From contig CAJVPP010001738.1 of the NCBI GenBank assembly GCA_910592005.1, forward strand, positions 1 to 18,100: a stretch of DNA of 18,100 nucleotides, in the 5' to 3' direction. Position 1 is the first letter of the stretch; each line of letters begins with the position of its first letter. The translations under genes and the position numbers were made by a program. The notes below the pieces were generated by a model. The model worked only from the letters and a program-made list of their open reading frames with translations, searched no databases and was not told the origin of the DNA. Source of the DNA: Funneliformis mosseae (taxonomy: Eukaryota; Glomeromycota; Glomeromycetes; Glomerales; Glomeraceae). Shown here piece after piece: positions 9,141-17,443 of the stretch.

Positions 9141-12100
9141 ATGCTTGCATAAAAAAAGCCTGGGCCTTACCCTAAAATAATAAATGATGCAACTAGGCTC
9201 TTCTCTGATTTAGCAGACCTCAATTATAAGCCTGATTACAATGATCATATGTATTTTCAATATTTGTTCAATAATAAAAATGATATTTCTCTTCTAGGAG
9301 CTTATCATCCTAAAGAGATTTATTTAAAATATATAGTTCGAGTGTCAGGAAAGGGTTTTACAGTAGTTGATCATCCATCTGAAATTTATGGGATCTCCGA
9401 TACTCACGAGTGCATTGATGGGAATCTGCCTTTCTGCCTGATTTTAGATATTGATATGAGGCAGAACCCTGATCCTATAAATCTTGAACTCCCTTCTTTA
9501 GATGAAAGTAAAATTTCTCGTGAAGATTTATTATCCAGAATCTTAATTGCCTGCGCTGATATCTTATATTTTGACTTAAAACATTTTGCAATATTAGATG
9601 CTTTTGCCTTAGCCAGTTCGTCTAATTCTGATAAATGTAGCTGGCATATCATATATAAATATGCACAGTTCGTTGACTACAGAGATCTTAGAGGATTTGT
9701 GAAAAAAGTTGCTGATAGGGTTGAGAAACCATATTCTAAATTTATTGACCTTGGGCTTTATAAATCACATTTTAGTCTTCGGCTTCTTAGATTGGTAAAG
9801 GAAAATAGAGTTAAAAGACCTGCGGTTTCTTCAGTTAAACAAGGATATCGCAAGCTAGAAGATTACTTAGTTCAATTTAAATCTGATTATTCCAAAATCT
9901 GGCCACAGACCTTTTCTCCTGAAAAGCTAGAAAAGGATGAATTTCAACCTATCGAAAATGAAACCACCTTAAGCAAGAGAGCTAGTTTAGTTACAGTAAA
10001 ATATGAGTGGCTTGAAATTGGCATATTAGAAAGGGATTTGTTAACTTCCAAGCAAAGTCATATGAAACGTGTCCTATTTGCGAAATCAAATATGAAAGGG
10101 ATCAGTTATATAGTTTTCTTCTTAGAATTGGATGTTTTGTACTTAGATGCTATCAGCAGAAACAATACAAACCTGATCATAAAGGATTGATGTTTAAGGA
10201 AGCATCAGATATAATTAAGCTGAAAGAAATACCTAAACAAAAAATTGTTGATAGACTGGCCAATGCCATAGCAAAACCACATCCTCTTGTAGAGTTACCA
10301 GGGAAAGTTATTAATATTAAAAAGCTAAAAGATGCCTCTGAATCATATCCTAATTTCTTGAGTTCTGAAAAAACTACCACACTAATTCGTTCATCTCTGA
10401 CAACATGAAAAACTACTACGTTGAGAGAGATTATTATGGCATTAAAAGATAAAGTGTATGATATTTCTTCTTTACCATACTTTATTTGGATCTCTTACTG
10501 AAAATCTCTCAATAATGAATCAAAAGCCAAACTTGATTTGTTAAAAGCATCTGGCTTTTGAATTTGCAATTACTAAAATATGCAAGGAGACTTATCTATA
10601 AATGAGTGGGATATTATCATAGTATAGGTTGAAAGTCTTTTTCGTGTCAAATTCACAGCCCGTCCTTTTGTGGCTATTCTTGATGAAGCTAATGCTATTA
10701 TATGCTAAATGTCCAGCAGTACAAATGCACAAGAATCTGAGAATACATTGCGTGATATTTTAAGATTTGCAAGATATGTAGTCACAATAGATGCCTTTGC
10801 GAATAAATCAACATTAGCATTCCTTAAAACATATCGTGATGAAGATATTTGTATAATTGATAATAGATACCAGTCTCATATGGGTAAGACAGTTGAAATT
10901 CTTTATGATCTGAATAGTGGAACTGAAGCCATACGAATAGGATGTGAACTTTTAAAACAGGAAAAACGTGTGGCATTTATATCTACAGGAGCAGTAATGG
11001 CTAGAGCTTTAGTAGAAAAGGCATCAAAATTAGTAAAACCTGATAATTCACCTATCAGAGCACGTGTTTATTATGAAGACATGGATGGGAAATAGCGACA
11101 AAAAGCCTTTTCTGATATTAATGTCGCTTGAAGCAAGCTTGACTGTATAGCTTATACAAATACAGTAGAAGCGGAAATATCATTTGAGGTTACAGGTCAC
11201 TTTGATATAGTTATAGCTATTACAAATATCGCTACTCCAGTTCATGTCGAAGCTCTTGCACAAATACTTTACCGAATTTGTGATTGTCCTCGTCATATGA
11301 TTTCTATATTCTATCAGAAAAATTCTAACGAACTTTTTCGCCTACCAGGTCGTAAAAATATTTGGGCAGAATTTACTAGTGCTCAGCCTAATAACTTACC
11401 TATAGCAATAAAAGATCATCGTAAATGGGATAACAATATCATTTCTTATAAAATTGATGAATCTCCAGCTGTAATAACATTTATTGAAGTTGAGTATCAG
11501 AAATGCCTTTCTGTAAGATTCTTTATTGAGAAGCTTTGTAGTCTTATAGCCAGTACTGGCGCTTCTCTTCAGCTAACAAAAATAGATGAGAGCTGAAAAG
11601 TTATAGAGAATCATAAAAAAGTCCGCAATGAGGTTAGGGTTGAAGCATTAGTTATCAAAGAAACAGATTTTAATGCAGTTGTTACTTTCAGGAATCTTGA
11701 TCCTGAAGAAGCTGAAAATCTTAAGTTTGACCAAGAGCGCTCTATTCCAAATACTATGGCACTTAAATATTTCTATATGTGAAATATTTATGGTAAAGAT
11801 ATGGATAATAAGATTTGGGATAATCTTTGTAATAAAAAGTTTGTCAACCATTTCAGTTCGTCTGAACTTCAGAAACATTTCTTGTAGTTATCTCACTTTC
11901 GAAAGCAAGGCTATGATGAGAAAAGTGCAATGAAAGGGTTAGAGGCCAAAGATATTGCACAATAGAAAGATACCTATTATAAAGCTGGATATAATTCTGA
12001 GAAATCAGTAGCAGGAGACTTGCACAAATCATATTCAGCTAATCATTGGAAAGTTATAAGGAAACTCTTTCAAATACTAGGCTTTACCAGCATAGATGAT

Positions 12101-12471
12101 AAGCGTATTCTTTCTAATAATATAGTATCAAAGTATTCATACAATCCTGCGAGAGGTTTGTAGAAATCCTGGATCAATCCCTATTACTCTTCAGATTCAA
12201 GTCTCATGCTAAGGTAACATCAGATCTTAATTCAGCTATAAGGGCAATTAATGCTATTACTAAGAATTGGTGTGGCTATATTATAAAGATAAATAGGAAA
12301 AAAATAGGACCTAAAGAACAATGAGTTTGGGAATGTTCATATCAAATTAATCAGCAACCATATGATAGTCTTGGTTTTGGAGATAAAGGTGCACCAGAGC
12401 TTCCACCATACAGGCCGAAAATAGATAATGATATTTAGAAACTCTTTGACTCTATAAGATAGGAAAAATAA
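9141..12471 (+). pseudogene. primase-helicase pseudogene (AEP primase, zinc ribbon, origin-binding-type SF2 helicase)
   Basis: The intact ~1,100-residue protein would prime and unwind DNA to replicate its own element. ATG 9141 is in frame with the long open stretch from 9249; only TAA 9150 intervenes. The primase part has DID (residues 103-105), SWH (167-169) and D203...SLRL (Arg 214), matching AEP motifs I-III. A frameshift near 10060 enters the next frame at a zinc ribbon starting TCPIC (10067-10081), with further Cys in GCFVLRC. Helicase motifs follow: a Walker A ending KTTTL whose expected Gly codon is TGA (10406-10408), ILDEANA (Walker B), DAFAN, FISTGAVMARAL, SFEVTGHFD and QILYRICDC (motif VI with Arg changed to Cys). 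A second frameshift lies near 12140. I count 16 in-frame stops; most fit CAA/CAG to TAA/TAG or CGA/TGG to TGA. Herpesvirus UL9-like and mimivirus R1-like proteins share this helicase type. Confidence 0.85.
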
Positions 12472-12491
12472 TACTTTGGTCAGATTATTAT

Positions 12492-12947
12492 TCAGCTAGG
12501 TGTCTCGATCATGTCTGATTTCATTTTAACTTTTTTACCTACACGTCAGGCATTTTTATAAATTCTTTTATGTGTGCTACAGATTCCAGTATCAGAATAT
12601 GTTAGCTCATTACGGATAGGATATATTATTCTAGGAAAGGCATTAATATGTCTAGCGCATCCTAATTCACTCATGCATCCTTTTCCACAGATCGAACTAT
12701 TTTTCTTAATGTATTAGCAGATAAAACAACCCATACAAAGTAATTTTGATACTAATAATCTCAAAACTTCATCTTCACTTTTATTATAGATATTCAAAAA
12801 TGTATACCAATCTGCGAAGTGCCTTAATGGCAGAACATAAGCTATATCAATTTTTTCGTTCCTTTAATCGAGTAAAGAGCCATCTCTGATATTTTCTCTT
12901 TCCGAAGAAGTATAAAGGAATTTTTCGAATTGAATTTTTTCTCACAT
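12492..12947 (-). pseudogene. small cysteine-rich gene on the opposite strand, broken by stops
   Basis: I do not recognise a family. Reading the minus strand from ATG at 12947 gives about 151 residues in one frame without any frameshift, broken only by TGA, TAA, TAA and TGA at positions suited to Arg/Trp and Gln. The product starts with a charged region, then FADWYTFLNIYNKSEDEV, then a Cys-rich core: CMGCFIC, ICGKGC, ELGCARH and GICSTHKRIY. Spacing of these Cys and nearby His suggests zinc binding. It ends about 20 bases from the convergent end of the primase-helicase and starts 23 bases from the divergent start of the recombinase gene, filling the gap exactly. That fit and the non-random protein argue for a real former gene. 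It may be a small regulator or DNA-binding partner; this is inference. Confidence 0.6.
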
Positions 12948-12970
12948 AATATAACTAGATAACAGTTAGT

Positions 12971-14335
12971 ATGGATATGACTACCAAAACGGCTACCTCA
13001 AAGACCCAAAAACCTAAAGCTAATAACTTTGTATTGGTCTTAGAGCAATTCCTAGAAAAGCATAATTTGACGGCTGACTCCACCCTAGAATAATTAAGCG
13101 AACATGCTTCTGAACTGAATGCTTTACTTCCTGATTGGATGGCTCGCAGGTGCGTTAAAGTTGCTCTTACCAGAGGCACTGATAACAGATGCTCATTTAG
13201 TAAAGAGAAAATAGAGACTCTCCTGCCAGATAAAAGAAAGGGAAAGCTCACCATAGAGGAAAGGGCAAAATACTGCGTTAAGAATGGTGCTTTTGTAGAC
13301 ATTATCGCTAATCATTAGGCATTAGATCCAAAAAATAAAAATGAAAATGAAATCATTACTGATGCTTCACGTCAGTCAATATTCCATACGAAGTTAGTAG
13401 AAGGTGGTGTAGAAACTGCAATTATTGATACCTTTGCTAAAGATAAGGAACTTATTCAAGATTCTAATAAAATTCAGAAGAAACAAACTAAGAAACGAAT
13501 GGCTAATTCAGACAGAATTTCCAAACATTTCTCCTTAGCAAACGTGCAAAAGAGAATCCAGAATATGGATGTTTCTAAAATCCCTATTAGGAAGAATCTC
13601 GCAGATGTGATTGTGATATTGAGTATGAGACTTGCAGAAGTAAGATCTCTTCAGATTAATTATTATAAACTGGACCCTTCAAACATTCCAGCGTGGTATA
13701 AAGAAGGCTATTCTTGGTACTGTACAGGCTATTTAAAGAGTAAAGGAAAAAAGAAAAAAAATCCTTCTCCTCATCCCTTTTTCTCCATAGAGAAGAATCC
13801 AGAACGCGTAAAGGAATTACTCACCTGGATTTGAGATGCAATTAAGGCAGAAAAGTTGCGTGATCCTGTCTATACTGAAAGTAGAACACGTAATGCTTGG
13901 CCATTTAACGAATTCTTAAAGCAAGAGCCTTATAGAACCAAGCCTAAAAATTTAAGAGATTATGGAAGTAAACACGCTTCCAGAATTCATGGTGGTAAGA
14001 AACCAACTCCTCAACATCTTAAACTGCTTTCAAGAATTGCAATAAAGCAAGAATCAGACCACCTTGATACGGGAGACAATTATGCTATAGGCGATACAGA
14101 ATCTGAATCTGAAACTGAAACTGATTACAAAACAGAGTCAGAGGACTCCGGTTCTGAATCTGGATTAAGTGATTCTAAAGGGATTAGCCCAGTGCTGGAA
14201 ACACAGGCTTCTTCACCTATGTCTCAGATTAGGAATAGCAGTACTCAGGATCAAGCCAGAGAAAAGTCTCAAACAATGGATATGGATTTAATGTTAGCAA
14301 AAATTGATGCAATGTTAGCTGAAATTTGGAAATAG
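12971..14335 (+). pseudogene. tyrosine-recombinase-like pseudogene with acidic C-terminal tail
   Basis: Tyrosine recombinases cut and rejoin DNA through a catalytic Tyr aided by two Arg, a Lys and His. ATG 12971 opens a single 454-codon frame with three stops: TAA 13091 and TAG 13316 (both Gln-type) and TGA 13832. Residues about 1-175 form a charged, helical-looking N-terminal part. Box I is MRLAEVRSL with the expected Arg at about 220. A Lys-rich hairpin (YLKSKGKKKK) follows where the catalytic Lys lies. Box II is KNLRDYGSKHA with Arg at about 329, where Lys replaces the usual first His. The candidate nucleophile is Tyr about 371 in GDNYAIGD. The tail is Ser/Glu/Asp-rich (about 376-410) and ends in a short helix. 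The order of residues fits Crypton/DIRS-type enzymes; the fit is by eye and moderate. Confidence 0.6.
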
Positions 14336-14407
14336 ACGAGCTATGCACAGCACTTTTGGCCAGATTGTGTGATAAATATTCAGTTTATTTTTTTCAGATA
14401 TATAAAA

Positions 14408-14942
14408 ATGTTAAAAAGTGATATAGATGAAATGCTAGGTTGATTAATCAGCCCTCCCTTATTTCTCATATTTATTCAGAAAAGAATAGATTAATTAAAT
14501 CAGATAAACTATCTAGTAATAGCTAAGAAATTGACGCAAGACCGCAGGTAAATTTACTACTAAATCTATACAATATTTGCCCTTATACAATCTGGCCAAA
14601 TATGATCACACATATGATAGGGCAACTGGCCTTATCACTGTTAAAAATAAAAGACAGGATAGGATTGTAGGTGTGTTTGATTATTCTGAGCTATGTGATT
14701 ATCTGAAGTCAGGTGCTCATCATTAATATTATTTTTTGATTAAAGACTCCCTCAAATAAATTCTTTGGGATGGAAAGTATTTACCCTGCAGATTGATAGA
14801 TCAAAGGGGCGAGATTGCGCCTGAATTTTAACAAGAAACCTATATAATTAGTCTTAAATTAACATTGGATAGATTGGCACAGGAGCTAGAGTTTACACAA
14901 AAAGATGATTGTTTTTTTAAGCCAGCCAGTTCAAAGCAGTGA
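14408..14942 (+). pseudogene. unrecognised gene with two frameshifts and several stops
   Basis: No family recognised. The gene starts at ATG 14408, 72 bases after the recombinase stop. The first few codons read MLKSDIDEML, then the frame shifts near 14437 to LINQPSLISHIYSEKNRLIK and again near 14545 to a long stretch to TGA 14940. The last part includes YLPLYNLAKYDHTYDRATG, DRIVGVFDYSELCDYLKSG, ILWDGKYLPCRLIDQRGE and LDRLAQELEFTQKDD. Stops at 14524, 14724, 14757 and 14829 are all TAA and fit Gln codons. About 175 residues, soluble, mixed charge, no membrane segment or signal peptide. Its place after the recombinase suggests the same element. Function unknown. Confidence 0.5.
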
Positions 14943-14995
14943 TCATGTAATTTTATTTTTCCATTTAAAGATATAATATATAATATGCATTATGT

Positions 14996-15799
14996 ATAGC
15001 GCAATCAAGCATCTTTTATTTACCAGAACTATTAGAACAGATTTTACATTTTTTAGCGATAAATAAATCTCTCTATCCCGCTCTATATGTTTCCTGATTG
15101 TGATACAGATATAATGCTCCTATTTTATGGAGACACATTAAGCTAAAGGGAAATGAAGTAGATGATAAATTTCGATTGGAAAGATTTTTAAAAATAGTAC
15201 CTGGAGGAGAAAGAAAATCAGTTTATAACCCGAAACTAACTCATCTTAAAATAACACACTACCCTTCACTTTCAAATAAAAAAATTAAAAGTATTGTATA
15301 CACATTCCCGAATATAATTCATTTAGATTTTGAAGGAAGTACAGACTGTACAGGTAAAGTTCTAAAGCTAATAGCAGAATTATACCCAAATTTGGAGTAT
15401 CTTAATATATCTAATTTAGGCAGGGGATTTTGGCCAAAAAATGATATAGGTCTAACTGCAATCGCAAATTTATGTCATAAATTAGAATGTCTAAATATTT
15501 TTAAACACACAGAATTTTCTGAAATATCAATTTGTAATATTATTCGTTCTTGCCCAAGGCTCCGACAATTCGACCTTAGCTTTTGTAAAATTACTGATAT
15601 AACTATTGAAGAAATTGCTAGATTATGTCTTAATTTAAAATTTCTTAATCTGAGGGGGTGTTATAATATTAGCAAAAAAGCTGTGAATCAGCTAAATCCA
15701 GATATTCACGTAGAGGATTTTGTGAAAACTTTAATGCCTCCTGATCTCATTAGAGTGGTTAGAAATCATCTTACACAGAACAATGTTGTTAGTAGATAG
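14996..15799 (+). pseudogene. F-box / leucine-rich-repeat protein, recently broken
   Basis: F-box/LRR proteins select targets for SCF ubiquitin ligases: the F-box binds Skp1 and the repeats bind the substrate. The frame begins with ATA GCG CAA at 14996, where the reading strongly suggests a lost ATG. An F-box follows (YLPELLEQILHFLAINKSLY, then VS..W-type motif and [10 protein letters not shown]). Two TGA codons (15095 and 15101) sit where Arg and Trp are expected in the F-box, so the N-terminus is dead. From about 15176 the frame is clean to TAG 15797. It shows LRRs with [32 protein letters not shown] and [14 protein letters not shown] at 15176 could only give an LRR-only product without an F-box. 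About 267 residues, near the short end for such proteins. It lies 53 bases after the preceding gene; this may be cargo or a host gene. Confidence 0.8.
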
Positions 15800-16459
15800 A
15801 TTTTAGCTTAGAGTCTTTAGAGCCTCTTAGATCTAAATATGCAAAATAATTTGCAGTAGTATTTTGATCCAGGGTTGGCTAGATCAATAGTCTGAAGTGG
15901 TGATCGTTGATCAGATTTTTTTTGCTGAGCCACATGCATATACTTCTGTATGATAAAAAATAAGTGGATCATTAATCGGGGTCTTGTATAACATATTAAT
16001 TTTTGCACATATATTCGAAAAAGAAAACATATTATCTTTTGTTCATTATTTTTTCCTCAAACAAATGTGAGAAAATGTGAAAGGAGTTCTAGTTGCAACA
16101 CAGGACCTACTGTAAAAGTAAATATTAACATCAAAAGCATATGTTATGAAGGGCTGAGGACTTTGTAATTTCGAGATCTATAAGAACTAATTACCTTTGC
16201 ATCTTTCTGGTAGATCTACATGTGAAAAGGTATGAGGATTCTGTTTACATGTGCTTTTATGAAGCTCTTAGCATCATATGACAATGCTAATCGCGTCTCA
16301 TATCTCCTTAACTTTTTCCCAGCAAGATGTAAAGCATATAAGAGTGTGGAAGTTCAGCTAACCTTTTCGCAAAATAAGGTTTGTATGTGCTAGAAGTTAT
16401 GTATTGTATGTATGGAGCAAGTTTTTTTTACAATGGATTCTTATATTTAAGAAAACAAG
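15800..16459. other. noncoding stretch after the F-box/LRR gene
   Basis: Moderate A+T, no acceptable frame on either strand and no RNA gene seen. GATC-containing motifs cluster at 15864-15970, including an inverted TTGATC/GATCAA pair (15864-15869, 15882-15887). A minus-strand frame over 15817-16008 is short and without protein character. Confidence 0.5.
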
Positions 16460-16748
16460 ATGTCTTCCATGGCTGACACGATAAAAGGATGGGAAACTGA
16501 AAGACTTATCAGCTTTTTACGAAGCGATTCTAATTTTGAAAGCTTAAAACTTGACAATAACTTTTTTACAAAGCTTCATGATGTCAACGGAGCAATTAAC
16601 CAGTCATAATGAAGTCACATGAATGACGCAGTATGACGATCTCTTAATTCAGAATTCTGAAAATACTGAGAATTCTGTGAATTCTGGAAATACAGAGGAT
16701 TTGTGTAACTTTGAAGATCTTCCAAATACTGATAATAATCATAATTAA
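16460..16748 (+). pseudogene. SAM-domain-like gene start with frameshifted low-complexity tail
   Basis: ATG 16460 begins 49 residues: MSSMADTIKGWETERLISFL and then SNFESLKLDNNFFTKLH, ending at TAA 16607. The pattern W-x-T-E-x-L-I-x-F-L followed by L-x-L-x-x-x-x-F is the start of SAM-like domains common in glomeromycotan proteins. The second half of the domain is missing. A different frame overlapping the end (from about 16580, through a TGA before 16623) continues as an Asn/Ser/Glu/Thr repeat (ENTENSVNSGNTED) to TAA 16746, suggesting one frameshifted gene. At the DNA level the tail repeats GAATTCTG-AAATAC three times. A short host-gene fragment is the likeliest explanation. Confidence 0.4.
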
Positions 16749-16934
16749 ACGAAGTCTAAGAATATTTGGTGTTATACACATTCTTAATATTCTAAATTTT
16801 ATTATTATTATTATTTATTTTATATTTTTATTATTTTACGTATTCTCAATGTATTTATTTTACTTATAGTTTATTTTGCCAAATTAGTTAGTTTATAGCA
16901 TAGTAATTAGTTAGCCGTGATGAAAGAAATTTTG

Positions 16935-17026
16935 TATAAATAGATAGACTTTTTGCTTATGTTGTAAATTAACTCTTTTGCAGATTTGTAAACTCTTTTG
17001 TGAATATGAGTTTCAATATTAATAAA
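16935..17026 (+). promoter_or_regulatory. LTR-like promoter and poly(A) signal
   Basis: TATAAATA at 16935-16942 is followed about 80 bases later by AATAAA at 17021-17026. Between them lie two tandem 20-base units starting AACTCTTTTG (16971 and 16991). A close TATA box and poly(A) signal is the internal plan of a retrotransposon LTR, and a gag-like frame follows at 17291. No second LTR copy or primer-binding site is identified, so this remains a suggestion. Confidence 0.3.
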
Positions 17027-17290
17027 GGAATCAATTTAAAACCTATATCTTTCTGCCTCTTTGTGTCTTCATATAGTCTGATGTGATCTTTACACATTAT
17101 TTGTAATTGAGTTCGTCATTGAAATTCTTTAATTAAAATTGTTTATAATCTCGTCTTTCAAGTCTTCATACTTGATAGATTTGTTTAAGTTCAACGCGTA
17201 GGCCTAGTAAAGTTAAGAATTAGGCAGATCCTAACGTCTTAATCGCAGTAAGCCGTAGTTAAGAAATTTTGAGTAGACTTGATAACGTGA

Positions 17291-17443
17291 CCACCTCGAG
17301 TTGAAGAATTCCACGGTGACAATGATGAACAAATCGCTGATCATTTATTTCTCAAGCTAACCGGATGAAAATTTAAGGAATACAGAATGATATTAAGACA
17401 AGCGTTAGAACTTGAGGATTATATTAAAGATCTATGTGAGTAA
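17291..17443 (+). pseudogene. possible gag-like fragment
   Basis: The frame reads PPRVEEFHGDNDEQIADHLF then LKLTG, a TGA at 17366, and KFKEYRMILRQALELEDYI to TAA 17441. The start, VEEFHGDNDE, resembles the P-x-F-x-G-x-x-E/D opening of Ty3/gypsy Gag cores. The rest does not clearly follow the family. The last codons run into GTGAGT, which could be a splice donor. It may be an LTR-retrotransposon scrap or chance. Confidence 0.25.

Larger units (their letters stand above)
7903..15799 (+). mobile_element. putative dead self-replicating element: primase-helicase plus tyrosine recombinase
   Basis: The unit joins a repeat-rich leader (7903-9140), a primase-helicase pseudogene, a small antisense Cys-rich gene, a tyrosine-recombinase-like gene, an unrecognised gene and perhaps an F-box/LRR gene. 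Gaps between coding regions are about 20, 23, 72 and 53 bases, very tight for a fungal chromosome, and no introns are required. Replication and integration functions side by side indicate mobility. Tyrosine-recombinase elements such as Cryptons lack terminal inverted repeats, so the absence of clear ends is not surprising. The left bound is placed at the palindrome and the right bound at the end of the F-box gene; both are guesses, and the F-box gene may be host DNA. Confidence 0.45.

Noticed and set aside
9404..9652. Minus-strand frame inside the primase part
   Set aside because: Antisense of the AEP motifs; no independent signal.
11648..11933. Overlapping plus and minus frames inside the helicase C-terminal part
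   Set aside because: Both are out-of-frame shadows; the true frame, broken by TGA 11780 and TAG 11884, has consistent protein character on both sides.
12955..13302. Open minus-strand frame of 115 codons
   Set aside because: It is the antisense shadow of the recombinase frame; the plus-strand reading has coherent motifs and continues across 454 codons.
2332..14942. An alternative genetic code with TAA/TAG as Gln and TGA as Trp, as in some ciliates
   Set aside because: TGA falls at a Walker A Gly position and at Arg positions, frameshifts and catalytic losses are present, and the F-box/LRR half uses no internal stops. Decay explains all of it.
8151..15972. Frequent TGATCA/GGATCA motifs on both flanks of the element
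   Set aside because: A rough count is not far from what the base composition predicts, and no spacing pattern is visible.
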